A stretch of 64,000 nucleotides of DNA, taken from assembly GCA_937916485.1 (NCBI GenBank), contig CALFSV010000068.1:11807-75806 (forward strand), given 5' to 3'. This document shows positions 22,077 through 30,736 of the stretch, piece by piece. A model generated the notes under the pieces. That model did no database searches, was not told the DNA's origin, and saw only the letters and a program-made list of their open reading frames with translations. Position 1 is the first letter of the stretch; every line of letters starts with the position of its first letter. This stretch comes from an uncultured Paracoccaceae bacterium (GTDB taxonomy: Bacteria; Pseudomonadota; Alphaproteobacteria; Rhodobacterales; Rhodobacteraceae). Both the position numbers and the translations under genes were made by a program.

Positions 22077-23150
22077 TCAGCCTGCCGGGCCGACGATCCG
22101 GTTGACGTGGCCCATCTTGCGGCCGGGTTTCACCTCGGCCTTGCCGTAAAGATGGATGGCAACCCCGGCGCCGGACAGTTCTGACAGCCGGTCCATGTCG
22201 TCCCCGATCAAGTTTTCCATGACCACGTCGCTGTGGCGGCTTCCATCACCAAGGGGCCAGCCCGCGACGGCGCGGATATGCTGTTCAAACTGGTCAATCA
22301 GGCAGCCATCTTGCGTCCAGTGGCCCGAGTTATGGACGCGGGGCGCGATTTCGTTGACCACAAGCCCCTCCGGGGTCACGAACAGCTCCACCCCCAGCAC
22401 GCCAATATAGTCGAGAGCGGTCATGATGCGGGCAGCAATCAGGATGGCGTCGGTCCGCTGGGTTGGACTTAGCTTGGCCGGGACGGTGGTTGTGCGCAGG
22501 ATACCGTTCTCGTGTACGTTCTCACCCGGATCAAAGCAGGCGACGGCCCCATCCGCGCTACGGGCACCGATGACCGAGACTTCGTGGCTGAAGGTGACAA
22601 AGCCTTCAAGGATACCAGGGGCGCCCTGCATGGATGCAAGCGCGTCTGGGCCGTCGGCGGGGCCCATGATCCGGGCCTGACCTTTGCCATCATAGCCCAT
22701 CTGGCGGGTCTTGAGGATTGCGGGCGTTCCGATCCTGGTCAGTGCCTCGTCCAGTTCGTCCTTGGTCTGGACGGCCGCGAATGGGGCAGTTGTCAGACCC
22801 AGGTCCTGCAGAAATGTCTTTTCCGTCAAGCGGTCTTGCGATGTGGCAAGCGCCACCCGGCCGGGACGGATCCGGCACAAGGCCTCGATCGCGTCAAGGG
22901 CGGCGGTCGGGACATTCTCAAACTCATAAGTCACGACATCGACGGACCGGGCAAATGCGGTCAGCACATCTGTGTCATCGTAGCTGGCTGTCGTCGTGGT
23001 CTGTGCCACCTCGGATGCCGGGCAGTTTGCACCCGGCTCAAAGATATGGACATGCAGTCCAAGCCGGCTGGCCGCGACCGCCAGCATCCGGCCCAGCTGG
23101 CCGCCACCCAGAATGCCGATTGTCTGACCGGGGCGGAGTGGATCAGTCAT
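22077..23150 (-). CDS. purK: N5-carboxyaminoimidazole ribonucleotide synthase
   Basis: A 357-residue ATP-grasp enzyme that carboxylates AIR with bicarbonate and ATP in purine synthesis. It has the N-terminal [12 protein letters not shown], the AIR-binding and ATP-grasp core ([17 protein letters not shown]) and the late [14 protein letters not shown] signature. The start ATG 23150 lies in ATGACTGA, overlapping the purE stop by eight bases, so the two are coupled and act in consecutive steps. Confidence 0.97.
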   Translation of the reverse strand: MTDPLRPGQTIGILGGGQLGRMLAVAASRLGLHVHIFEPGANCPASEVAQTTTTASYDDTDVLTAFARSVDVVTYEFENVPTAALDAIEALCRIRPGRVALATSQDRLTEKTFLQDLGLTTAPFAAVQTKDELDEALTRIGTPAILKTRQMGYDGKGQARIMGPADGPDALASMQGAPGILEGFVTFSHEVSVIGARSADGAVACFDPGENVHENGILRTTTVPAKLSPTQRTDAILIAARIMTALDYIGVLGVELFVTPEGLVVNEIAPRVHNSGHWTQDGCLIDQFEQHIRAVAGWPLGDGSRHSDVVMENLIGDDMDRLSELSGAGVAIHLYGKAEVKPGRKMGHVNRIVGPAG

Positions 23151-23625
23151 CGGTAGGGCTTTCGGGAATAGAGGCGGCCAATGCTGCCCGCCATGCATCC
23201 AGACGCTCGGCCAGGGCCGGATCGTTCAGGGCAAGAATGCCAGCCGCCATTAGGCCCGCATTCGCAGCGCCGCCAATGGCCATGGTCGCGACGGGAAAGC
23301 CGCGCGGCATCTGAACGATGGAATAAAGCGAATCAACTCCCTTCAGCGCTCGGGTCTGAACCGGCACCCCAACGACGGGCACGCGGGTCTTGGACGCGAC
23401 CATGCCGGGCAGGTGGGCGGCGCCACCGGCTCCGGCGATAATCACCTGCAAGCCGCGGTCGACCGCCGTCTTGCTGTAATCCCACAACCGATCCGGTGTG
23501 CGATGCGCCGAAACGATCCTGGCCTCATAGGGCACCCCAAGCTCGTCCAGAATAACCGCTGCTTCGCGCATGGTCGGCCAGTCGGACTGGCTGCCCATTA
23601 TGATGCCGACCAAGATATCCGCCAT
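23143..23625 (-). CDS. purE: N5-carboxyaminoimidazole ribonucleotide mutase
   Basis: A 160-residue mutase converting N5-CAIR to CAIR. The phosphate-binding loop [12 protein letters not shown] (near residue 8), [10 protein letters not shown] with the catalytic histidine, and [12 protein letters not shown] are intact. AAAGGAT precedes ATG 23625. It is the first gene of the purEK pair, 81 bases after the small YdcH-like gene on the same strand. Confidence 0.97.
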   Translation of the reverse strand: MADILVGIIMGSQSDWPTMREAAVILDELGVPYEARIVSAHRTPDRLWDYSKTAVDRGLQVIIAGAGGAAHLPGMVASKTRVPVVGVPVQTRALKGVDSLYSIVQMPRGFPVATMAIGGAANAGLMAAGILALNDPALAERLDAWRAALAASIPESPTDD

Positions 23626-23706
23626 GACCAATCCTTTGGGGGCTTGAAAACCGAAGGCGCACTATAGCGGGGGGGCGGTTGGGTGCAATTGCCGAAACGG
23701 GCCAAA

Positions 23707-23925
23707 CTAGGCGATAATGTCAGGCAGGATCCGATCTTCCAGCTGGGCGATCTGGTCCTTATAGGCCAGTTTCTGCTTTTTCAGGCGACGGATCATAAGC
23801 ATGTCAGTCGACCCTCGTTCTTGCAGGGCGTGGATCGCTTCGTCCAGGTCGCGGTGCTCGCGTTTGAGAACGGCCAGTTTGACCCTCAGAACCTCAAGCT
23901 GTTCCATCTTCGCCGATGTGTTCAT
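23707..23925 (-). CDS. YdcH/DUF465 family small protein
   Basis: A 72-residue, highly charged, helical protein predicted to form a coiled-coil hairpin, matching DUF465: a central HRDLDEAIHALQ and the basic RRLKKQKLAYKDQI followed by acidic residues. The role is unknown. I start at ATG 23925, with GGAAAAG just upstream; the frame runs to 24138 but that part would cross the heat-shock control region. It may be co-transcribed with purEK. Confidence 0.82.
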   Translation of the reverse strand: MNTSAKMEQLEVLRVKLAVLKREHRDLDEAIHALQERGSTDMLMIRRLKKQKLAYKDQIAQLEDRILPDIIA

Positions 23926-24014
23926 CTTTTCCGCATTCCCTAGCGTCTTCCTTGGGCGACGGCTTTGTCGTCGCTTCAGATAGTATCCGTCGCCCTGATC
24001 ACAATGTCCAACCT

Positions 24015-24048
24015 CTTGCGCGGCGAAGGTTGCCACACCATATTTAAG
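24015..24048 (+). promoter_or_regulatory. Candidate RpoH (sigma32) promoter of hsp20-DUF1150
   Basis: CTTG (24015-24018) and CATATTTAAG (24039-24048) resemble the alphaproteobacterial heat-shock consensus CTTG and CyTATnTnnG; the second box fits at nine of ten positions. The 20-base spacer is two or three longer than usual. A leader of about 55 bases to the hsp20 start follows. Confidence 0.45.
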
Positions 24049-24111
24049 CGAGAGGAGTTGCTGCAGCATAGTGGGGCTCGCTCTGACGGTCGCTTGAAGA
24101 GGACATGTCGT

Positions 24112-24534
24112 ATGACGAAATTGACGTTGGGGACCCACCCCTTCCTTTTGGGGTTCGAACAGCTGGAACGCCTGGTTGAGCGGACTGCGAAATCTGGAAA
24201 TGATGGGTATCCGCCCTATAATATCGAGCAGACGTCCGAGACGTCTTATCGGATTACTCTGGCAGTTGCCGGGTTTGCCGAGGAAGAGCTGGCTATCACG
24301 GTCGAGGATTCAAGCCTCGTTATTCGTGGGCGCCAGATCGAGGACCTTGAAGGACGCGTGTTTCTTCACCGCGGTATCGCAGCGCGTCAGTTTCAGCGCA
24401 GCTTTGTCCTGGCAGATGGAGTCGATGTGGGTGAGGCGGTTCTTCAGAACGGCCTCCTGCATGTCGATTTGACACGTCAGGTGGCGGAAAGCGTCGTCCA
24501 GACCATCAAGATCAACAGGAGTGTGACGTCATGA
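24112..24534 (+). CDS. Small heat-shock protein (Hsp20/alpha-crystallin, IbpA-like)
   Basis: A 140-residue holdase that binds unfolded proteins. It has the N-terminal FLLGFEQLERLVERTAK, the alpha-crystallin domain from YPPYNIEQTSE to about residue 130 (ITLAVAGFAEEEL, VIRGRQ, FLHRGIAARQFQRSF), and the C-terminal IKI tail motif. The family resemblance is to IbpA. ATG 24112 has GAGG about ten bases upstream; the frame is open from 23965. Its last four bases overlap the DUF1150 start. Confidence 0.92.
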   Translation: MTKLTLGTHPFLLGFEQLERLVERTAKSGNDGYPPYNIEQTSETSYRITLAVAGFAEEELAITVEDSSLVIRGRQIEDLEGRVFLHRGIAARQFQRSFVLADGVDVGEAVLQNGLLHVDLTRQVAESVVQTIKINRSVTS

Positions 24535-24755
24535 ATAGCAAAGTTAATCTCGAGAACCTGGGTGCGAAGGCCGTCTATGTGAAGGCCGTTGCCGTGGCAG
24601 AACTGCCCGAAGCCGTGCGTGAACAGGCTGGCGAACTCACCACCATTTTTGCCGTCCACAATGCCAAAGGCGAACAGCTGGCGCTGGTGGCGAACCGCGC
24701 GATGGCGTTCGAGCTTGCCCGCAAGAATGACATGCGTCCCTACACTGTCCACTGA
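24531..24755 (+). CDS. DUF1150 family protein
   Basis: A 74-residue protein matching the alphaproteobacterial DUF1150 family: VKAVAVAELPEAVREQAG, FAVHNAKGEQLALVANRAMAFELARKNDM and the closing PYTVH. Function is unknown. An ATGA overlap with hsp20 indicates coupling, so a role in the heat-shock response is likely by association. No signal or membrane segment. Confidence 0.9.
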   Translation: MNSKVNLENLGAKAVYVKAVAVAELPEAVREQAGELTTIFAVHNAKGEQLALVANRAMAFELARKNDMRPYTVH

Positions 24756-24764
24756 CAGGACGAT

Positions 24765-24797
24765 CCAAAAGCAAAGGGCTGCCGTTGAAGGCAGCCC
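24765..24797 (-). terminator. Terminator after sat/cysC, possibly bidirectional
   Basis: GGGCTGCC and GGCAGCCC form an eight-pair stem with a six-base loop. On the minus strand it is followed by a T-rich TTTGCTTTTGG run, suiting the sat/cysC transcript; on the plus strand it lies just after the DUF1150 stop. Confidence 0.75.
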
Positions 24798-24849
24798 CAT
24801 GAAGTTCAATTGACTGGCTGTGTCGACGGATCACAGCCCGATCAAGGCC

Positions 24850-26559
24850 TTAGCCCTTGATAAGTCCCATGCTTTCCAGTTTCAGGATCACCTGATGGGC
24901 ACAGTTGTCCACATCTGATGTCTCAGTCTCAATCCGGAGCTCTGGGTTTTCGGGCACATCATAGGGGTCCGAGATTCCGGTGAATTCCTTGATCTTTCCT
25001 TCACGGGCCAGCTTGTAGAGACCTTTGCGGTCCCGCCGTTCGCATTCTTCGATCGACGTTGCGACGTGGACTTCTAGGAAGGCGCCAAACTGCTCGATGT
25101 CCTCGCGCACCGCACGACGGGTCGTGGCATAGGGCGCGATTGGCGCGCAAATCGCGATGCCGCCGTTCTTGGTGATTTCGCTGGCCACATAGCCGATGCG
25201 GCGGATGTTCAGGTCGCGGTGCTCTTTCGAGAACCCAAGCTCTGAGGACAGGTTCTTGCGGACCAGGTCGCCGTCAAGCAGCGTGACCGGGCGGCCGCCC
25301 ATCTCCATCAGTTTGACCATCAGTGCGTTGGCGATCGTGGATTTGCCCGAGCCGGAGAAACCGGTGAAGAACACTGTAAAGCCCTGCGCCGCGCGGGGCG
25401 GCTTGGTGCGGCGCAATTCTGCGACGACCTGAGGGAAAGAGAACCACGCGGGGATCTCAAGCCCTTCGGACAGGCGGCGGCGCAGCTCGGTTCCCGAGAT
25501 GTTGAGAATCGTGACGTTTTCACGGTCTTCGATCTCGTCTGCGGGTTCGTATTGGGCACGCTCCTGCACATAGACCATGTGTTTGAAGTCGACCATTTCG
25601 ATGCCCATTTCCTCCTGGTGTTCCCGGAAGAGGTCCTGCGCATCATAGGGGCCGTAAAAATCTTCGCCCTTTGAGTTGTTGCCGGGGCCCGCATGATCGC
25701 GACCGACAATGAAATGGGTGCAGCCGTGGTTCTTGCGGATCAGGCCGTGCCACACTGCTTCACGAGGACCGGCCATACGCATAGCCAGGTTCAGCAGGCT
25801 CATGGTTGTCGTGGAGGCGGGGTACTGATCCAGCACGGCCTCGTAGCAACGAACGCGGGTAAAATGGTCGACATCGCCCGGCTTGGTCAGGCCGACAACG
25901 GGATGGATCAGAAGGTTGGCTTGGGCCTCCTTCGCGGCGCGGAAGGTCAGTTCCTGGTGCGCACGGTGCAGCGGGTTGCGGGTTTGGAAGGCCACGACCT
26001 TGCGCCAGCCAACCTTGCGGAAGAACGCCCGCAATTCGTTGGGGGTGTCGCGACGTGCGCGGAAATCGTAGTGCACCGGCTGCTGGATGCCGGTCACTGG
26101 GCCGCCAAGATAGACCTTACCGGCAGTGTTGTGCAGGTAGTTGACAGCCGGGTGGGCGCTGTCGTCGGCACCAAAGACCATCTCGGCCTCGCGGGCCTTA
26201 TTGGGCACCCATTTGTCGGTGACGGTCATGGTCGCAAGGATCACACCTTCCTGATCCCGCAGCGCGATGTCCTGACCCAGTTCGATCTTGTCGGCAAAGG
26301 CCTCTGACACATCAAGGTTGATCGGGATCGGCCAAAGCGCCCCATCGGCCAGACGCATCGTCTCGACGACACTGTTGTAATCCGCCTCGGACAGGAACCC
26401 TTTGAGCGGATTGAAACCACCATTCATCAGCAGTTCCAGATCGCAGATTTGGCGCGGCGTCAGATCGTGGCTTGTCAACGACGCTGCTTCCATCTTGAGC
26501 TTGTGAGCGCTGTCATATGAGACGTACAGCTCAGGGATTGGGGCGAGGTTCATGACCAT
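24850..26559 (-). CDS. Bifunctional sulfate adenylyltransferase/adenylylsulfate kinase
   Basis: A 569-residue fusion that turns sulfate into APS and then PAPS. Residues 1 to about 385 are ATP sulfurylase: QTRNPLHRAH (HxxH catalytic motif) and IVGRDHAGPG. The rest is APS kinase: P-loop FTGFSGSGKST near residue 400, then the DGDLVRKNLSSELGFSKEHR signature. I start at ATG 26559 (VMNLAPIPELYVS); a second ATG is at 26553. It supplies PAPS for assimilation or sulfation; no other cys genes are adjacent. Confidence 0.94.
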   Translation of the reverse strand: MVMNLAPIPELYVSYDSAHKLKMEAASLTSHDLTPRQICDLELLMNGGFNPLKGFLSEADYNSVVETMRLADGALWPIPINLDVSEAFADKIELGQDIALRDQEGVILATMTVTDKWVPNKAREAEMVFGADDSAHPAVNYLHNTAGKVYLGGPVTGIQQPVHYDFRARRDTPNELRAFFRKVGWRKVVAFQTRNPLHRAHQELTFRAAKEAQANLLIHPVVGLTKPGDVDHFTRVRCYEAVLDQYPASTTTMSLLNLAMRMAGPREAVWHGLIRKNHGCTHFIVGRDHAGPGNNSKGEDFYGPYDAQDLFREHQEEMGIEMVDFKHMVYVQERAQYEPADEIEDRENVTILNISGTELRRRLSEGLEIPAWFSFPQVVAELRRTKPPRAAQGFTVFFTGFSGSGKSTIANALMVKLMEMGGRPVTLLDGDLVRKNLSSELGFSKEHRDLNIRRIGYVASEITKNGGIAICAPIAPYATTRRAVREDIEQFGAFLEVHVATSIEECERRDRKGLYKLAREGKIKEFTGISDPYDVPENPELRIETETSDVDNCAHQVILKLESMGLIKG

Positions 26560-26743
26560 GGATTCAACTCGATTCCTTACAAAATGCGGACGGAGTGCGT
26601 GCAGCGACAAAAAGCCGCCGGGCGCGGCCTCGTTAAACCCTTCGCAAAGCGAACGGCAAGCAACTTATGGTGCTTTCCGCCGGTGCATTGGCGATATTCA
26701 CACAGTGCATAGCTTGTCCCAGAGGCCGGTGTGTGCCTTTGGC

Positions 26744-27739
26744 CTAAGCTTCGCTATGGGCTGGCACGCCGCTCGATGAGGCCGCGTCGGCGTCGGAGGT
26801 CCCGTGTTCCGCCAGAAACCGCTCTACATCCAGCGCGGCCATACAGCCCATTCCAGCACTTGTTACGGCCTGTCGGTAAATGTGATCGGTCAGGTCGCCG
26901 GCGGCAAAGACCCCCGGGATTGAGGTTCGGGTCGTGCCCGGCTCTACCACCACATAGCCACCGTTGTGCGTTTCCAGCACGTCTTTCAACAACTCGGATG
27001 CCGGGGCATGACCGATGGCAACAAACACGCCTTTGGCTGGGATCTCGGTCAGGGCGCCGGTCTTTGTGTGGCGAACGACGACGCTTTCGACGCCAAGCGG
27101 GCTGTCTGCGCCCTTGACCTCTTCAACCTGTTGGAACCAAAGCGTCTCGATCTTGGGGTGCTTGAACAGGCGGTCCTGAAGGATGCGTTCGGCGCGCAAT
27201 TCGTCGCGACGGTGAACCAGCGTCACCTTGGAGGCAAAGTTGGTCAGGAAAAGCGCCTCTTCCACGGCAGTGTTCCCACCCCCGACGACCACGATCTCCT
27301 GTCCCCTGTAGAAAAAGCCATCGCAAGTCGCACAGGCAGAGACGCCAAAGCCCTTGAACTTTTCCTCGGATGGCAGGCCAAGCCATTTGGCCCGTGCGCC
27401 TGTCGCCAGAATGATGGCATCGGCGGTCCAGACGGTCTTGCTGTCGGTTTGGGCGGTAAAGGGCCGCTTGCTCAGATCAAGCGAGGTGACGATGTCCCCC
27501 ACGATCTCGCATCCCATCGCCCTTGCATGGGCTTCCATCCGGACCATCAGATCGGGTCCCTGGACTTCGGTGTCTCCTGGCCAGTTCTCGACCTCGGTCG
27601 TGGTGGTCAGCTGGCCGCCGGGCTCTAGCCCCTGTATCAGCACCGGGGACAGCATGGCGCGGGCCGCATAGACCCCGGCCGTGTATCCGGCAGGGCCGGA
27701 CCCAACGATCAGCACCTTGGTGTGGCGATGTTCTGTCAT
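26744..27739 (-). CDS. trxB: Thioredoxin-disulfide reductase
   Basis: A 331-residue FAD/NADPH enzyme reducing thioredoxin. It has FAD-binding [18 protein letters not shown] at the N terminus, the redox-active CATC at residues 136-139, NADPH-binding [13 protein letters not shown] and the FAD-contacting [27 protein letters not shown] precedes ATG 27739; the frame continues to 27973 through the divergent control region and is not used. The C-terminal tail after residue 312 is an acidic/serine stretch. It is divergent from lrp. Confidence 0.96.
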   Translation of the reverse strand: MTEHRHTKVLIVGSGPAGYTAGVYAARAMLSPVLIQGLEPGGQLTTTTEVENWPGDTEVQGPDLMVRMEAHARAMGCEIVGDIVTSLDLSKRPFTAQTDSKTVWTADAIILATGARAKWLGLPSEEKFKGFGVSACATCDGFFYRGQEIVVVGGGNTAVEEALFLTNFASKVTLVHRRDELRAERILQDRLFKHPKIETLWFQQVEEVKGADSPLGVESVVVRHTKTGALTEIPAKGVFVAIGHAPASELLKDVLETHNGGYVVVEPGTTRTSIPGVFAAGDLTDHIYRQAVTSAGMGCMAALDVERFLAEHGTSDADAASSSGVPAHSEA

Positions 27740-27834
27740 GATCCTGATGTCCCCTTTGGTGTCGTTGCCTAGTCGATATAGACCTCTGGGCAGGACAGTA
27801 AAAGGCTTGGTCTGGGGCAGGGGGCCGGACGAAT

Positions 27835-27911
27835 GCAACAAAATGTGGCAGACTAAGGATGTTGCGCGAGATTGAAACAATGTTGCGCTTGAAGGGCTCT
27901 TGCCGTAGTCT
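27835..27911. promoter_or_regulatory. trxB/lrp divergent control region with repeated half-sites
   Basis: ATGTTGCGC occurs at 27859-27867 and again at 27880-27888, 21 bases apart (two helical turns), with an inverted GCAACA at 27835-27840. A possible lrp promoter overlaps the second copy: TTGCGC (27883-27888), 17 bases, TAGTCT (27906-27911). The arrangement suits autoregulation by the Lrp protein, but this is inference. Confidence 0.35.
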
Positions 27912-27938
27912 TTGCCAAAATAAACATAGGGAGGCCCC

Positions 27939-28439
27939 ATGCCTGGGTCAAAGTTGGACGATATCGACCGCATGATCCTGGCCGAGCTTCAGGCCGACGG
28001 CCGCATGACGAACGTAGAGTTGGCCAAGCGGGTTGGCATTTCCGCGCCACCCTGCCTTCGCAGGGTGCGGACGTTGGAAGAGCAGGGGTATATTCGCGGC
28101 TATCACGCCGACATCGACCCCAGGGAGCTAGGGTTTGAAGTCCAGGTCTTTGCCATGGTCGGACTGGTCAGTCAGGCCGAGGTCGATCTGTCAGCCTTTG
28201 AGGAAAAGTGCCGGGGCTGGCCGCTGGTCCGGGAATGTCACATGCTGAACGGCGAGGTCGACTTTATCCTCAAATGTGTGGCCCCTGACCTGCGCAGCTT
28301 TCAGACCTTCCTGACAGAAAGCCTGACGGCAGCCCCGAATGTTGCCAGCGTCAAGACGAGCCTTGTCATCCGGGGGGCCAAGGACGAGCCCGGCGTGCCC
28401 TTCGATGTTCTCGAAGAGCGGCTGGCACGCCAGGCCTGA
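27939..28439 (+). CDS. Lrp/AsnC family transcriptional regulator
   Basis: A 166-residue regulator with the N-terminal AsnC helix-turn-helix ([30 protein letters not shown], residues 6-35, and the recognition helix [16 protein letters not shown]) and a C-terminal RAM/AsnC ligand domain from about residue 70. GGGAGG precedes the ATG. It is divergent from trxB, a neighbourhood I associate with Rhodobacteraceae, and probably controls itself and possibly trxB. The effector amino acid is unknown. Confidence 0.93.
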   Translation: MPGSKLDDIDRMILAELQADGRMTNVELAKRVGISAPPCLRRVRTLEEQGYIRGYHADIDPRELGFEVQVFAMVGLVSQAEVDLSAFEEKCRGWPLVRECHMLNGEVDFILKCVAPDLRSFQTFLTESLTAAPNVASVKTSLVIRGAKDEPGVPFDVLEERLARQA

Positions 28440-28456
28440 GGCAAATCAGGCTCAGC

Positions 28457-29260
28457 TCAGGCGACGTCGAACAGATCCAGATCGTTCAGGCGCAGGCGCG
28501 GCATGAGTGGCGCGCCAAAATCTTCGAGCGTGCGGATATGCGGGAAGCAAGACAGGAAGAGGTCGAGCATCTCTCCGCGCAGGTTCACCAGGTGGGCTGG
28601 GCCGGGGTGGTAGCTTTCGACTTCGACGCCGTTTGCGACCAGCTTGTGCGGCTTGGCCAGGCCAAGGTGGTACACCTGAACCGAAGTGGGAGGTGTCAGG
28701 GCCACAATGTTGACCCCGTCAATAAAGTCGCGTGCCGGGATTGCAGCAACGTCGTGACCGGTCAGCACCTTGATGCCGGGCGCACGATGGGCAAGGCGGG
28801 CACGCGGCCCCAAGACCAGATCGGGCATCGGCCGGGCGATGCCCAGCGAATCCGCGGCAATGCGGGTCAATTGTCCCATGGCCGGGTCCTGATTCTTGGC
28901 ATGTGACGAAAGAACCGTTGCGCCACGCCAAAGCAGGGTTTGCATCCCCCCGTCGACGGTGCGGATCTTCATCCCGGGCCACAGGTCTTCGACCGCGACT
29001 TCACCATGATCAGTGGGCAATAGTGTGCCACGCGCAAAGGCTGCAAAGGCATCTTCAAACACCGGGATCGCCGGAACAATTCGCGTGAAATCCACGATGT
29101 CATTGGGGTGAGTAGGCGACAGGTGGACAATCTCGACCTTGCGCATGAGAGGCATCACACGCTGAGATCGTCCATCTGACTGGGTGAGCCGACCTGAGGA
29201 AGTCGGACCTGGATCTTGGGTCACCACCAGATCGGTGGCGGGTCTATGGGGCTTGAGCAT
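28457..29260 (-). CDS. Hint-domain protein
   Basis: A 267-residue protein with a Hint (Hedgehog/intein-like) module from about residue 75: FARGTLLPTDHGEVAVEDLWPGMKIRTVDGG, then LLWRG, LVLGPRARLAH and VLTGHDVAAIPARDFIDG. These match the family, but the position before GT that normally holds the nucleophilic cysteine is arginine, with alanine two residues before it and no cysteine nearby, so self-cleavage is doubtful. ATG 29260 has AGG eight bases upstream; an in-frame GTG lies at 29269. It converges with lrp. Function is unknown. Confidence 0.8.
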   Translation of the reverse strand: MLKPHRPATDLVVTQDPGPTSSGRLTQSDGRSQRVMPLMRKVEIVHLSPTHPNDIVDFTRIVPAIPVFEDAFAAFARGTLLPTDHGEVAVEDLWPGMKIRTVDGGMQTLLWRGATVLSSHAKNQDPAMGQLTRIAADSLGIARPMPDLVLGPRARLAHRAPGIKVLTGHDVAAIPARDFIDGVNIVALTPPTSVQVYHLGLAKPHKLVANGVEVESYHPGPAHLVNLRGEMLDLFLSCFPHIRTLEDFGAPLMPRLRLNDLDLFDVA

Positions 29261-29489
29261 GCGGCGCACCTATTGGTTTGTCACATCATCTGTCGGCCCC
29301 ACCGACAACATATGAAGTAAGTTGTTGTTGAACTGAACATGCGTCCAGCACCGCGATAAAGTCAAAAACTTTGGGGGATCCGGCTTTGAACCATGTCTAA
29401 TATATGCCTGGGGCAAGGATTGTTTACGAGACTTTCAGGAATCCTGCCACAATTCGATTCGGGACATTTTGAGGCTGAACTGCCCAAAA
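29261..29489. other. AT-richer non-coding stretch
   Basis: The 315 bases between the Hint gene and the 50-codon gene contain the terminator at 29490-29524, a GGCGGC/GCCGCC hairpin at 29551-29570 and an AT-richer segment that probably holds the Hint-gene promoter. I see no open frame worth calling. Confidence 0.4.
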
Positions 29490-29524
29490 AGGAAAAGCCG
29501 CCCGGGCACTACGCTGGGCGGCTT
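29490..29524 (-). terminator. Terminator of the 50-codon gene
   Basis: AAGCCGCCC and GGGCGGCTT form a perfect nine-pair stem. On the minus strand it is followed by TTCCTTTTT. It lies about 50 bases after the stop of the small gene at 29576. Confidence 0.85.
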
Positions 29525-29575
29525 GAGTACTGAGTTTGGAATGATCGGGAGGCGGCCCAAGAGAGCCGCCGCTGA

Positions 29576-29728
29576 TCAGGCGGACTTTTGCGGGCGCGTC
29601 TCGGTTTCATTGGCCTTGCGCTTGGCAATCATGGCCTTGCGGGGGGCACCGCGTTCCCATGGCATGCGGGTCTGACAGGCCGCAGCCTCTGCAATCATGC
29701 GTTTGGTCCAGCGTTTCTCAGTCGACAT
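29576..29728 (-). CDS. Small basic conserved-type protein, 50 residues
   Basis: A 50-codon gene with GGAG six bases before the ATG and its own terminator. The product starts STEKRWTKRMIAEAAACQ, has a central RMPWERGAPRKAMIAKRKA and ends in RPQKSA. The MPWERGA.R.A pattern resembles short uncharacterised proteins I recall from Rhodobacteraceae; this is from memory and unverified. It is strongly basic and lysine/arginine-rich, with no membrane segment. A role in nucleic-acid binding is possible but unproven. Confidence 0.72.
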   Translation of the reverse strand: MSTEKRWTKRMIAEAAACQTRMPWERGAPRKAMIAKRKANETETRPQKSA

Positions 29729-29980
29729 CTGCGTCTCCTATGCAATCTTGGTCTGGCCCGGTGGTGCGGGTTTGAAGACATCTTGGCCCAGCTGTACGGC
29801 AGCAGTTTGGCGGGGGCGGGGCTTATTTCGCAGCGCAGGCATGTGGATTGTGGCGAGGGTGTTGTTTTGACAATGCCAGGAATGTCCTTGGGAACTAGGC
29901 CATTGTTTCTCTTTTGGGTACGATAGCAGCATGGCCCCCGTCAGGGCGTGTCACGCCCGGGTCCCGAAGCTGTCACACTC

Positions 29981-30736
29981 TCAAAGGCGAATAGCGGCAA
30001 TCAGCCGACCGTAGTCGGCCTCTTGGGCATGTGTGGTCCTGCGATAACTGAAGAATCGGTCGGGATCCGAATAGGTGCAGTTCCGCGTCCATTCCGCCTC
30101 TGCAACCCCGGCGGCGCGCAGGCGCCACAGGATGTAGCCGGGCAGGTCGAATTGAAGGCGGTCAGCCGCCCCTTGGGCGAAGAAGCGACCAGCCTCAGCG
30201 TCGTCCGCCAGAAAGGCATCAAGGAACTCTGGCCCGACTTCATAGGCCTTCTGGCTGATGGTCGGACCAAGGACGGCGCGGATAAGCGAACGCTCTGCCC
30301 CCAGAGCCGTCATCGCATCGAGGGTAGCGTCGAGGATTCCGCCCAGCGACCCTTTCCATCCTGCATGGCAGGCGCCAATGACGCCGGCCACTGCGTCCGC
30401 GAACAGGACTGGCCCGCAATCTGCGGTCAGAACGGACAAGGCAAGGCCAGGTGTCGCCGTGACGATCCCGTCTGCCTTGACCAGAGCAGATGGCCGGCCC
30501 GTCAACGTCACGACATCGGCGGAATGAACCTGGTGAACACCACAAAGGAGGGCCTCGTCCACGTCGAGTGCGGCCGCCACCCGGGCGCGGTTGATCGCAA
30601 TCGCCTCTTTCTGGTCCGAACTGCCATAGCCACAGTTCAATCCGGCAAAGACGCCCGATGACGCTCCCCCGGCCCGCCCGAAGAACCCGTGGCGCACAGG
30701 GGCAAGGATGTCCGAAGTGATGATGTCGAGGGTCAT
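29981..30736 (-). CDS. pgeF: Peptidoglycan editing factor PgeF (YfiH/laccase-domain)
   Basis: A 251-residue DUF152/YfiH protein. In E. coli the homologue hydrolyses mis-incorporated L-Ser-containing UDP-MurNAc dipeptides; older notes call it a polyphenol oxidase. Metal-site residues are visible in VHQVHSADVV, LTADCGPVLFAD and GACHAGWKG. Its ATG overlaps the upstream methyltransferase stop (ATGA). It is the last gene of the leftward lgt operon, all three acting in envelope or respiratory assembly. Confidence 0.93.
   Translation of the reverse strand: MTLDIITSDILAPVRHGFFGRAGGASSGVFAGLNCGYGSSDQKEAIAINRARVAAALDVDEALLCGVHQVHSADVVTLTGRPSALVKADGIVTATPGLALSVLTADCGPVLFADAVAGVIGACHAGWKGSLGGILDATLDAMTALGAERSLIRAVLGPTISQKAYEVGPEFLDAFLADDAEAGRFFAQGAADRLQFDLPGYILWRLRAAGVAEAEWTRNCTYSDPDRFFSYRRTTHAQEADYGRLIAAIRL

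Noticed and set aside
27853..28050. Upstream extension of trxB and overlapping minus-strand frame into lrp
   Set aside because: The trxB N terminus and ribosome site fit ATG 27739; the extension would cross the divergent promoter region.
29738..29842. 34-codon frame ending just before the 50-codon gene
   Set aside because: No ribosome site, and the product (PALRNKPRPRQTAAVQ) matches nothing I know; it may be leader sequence only.
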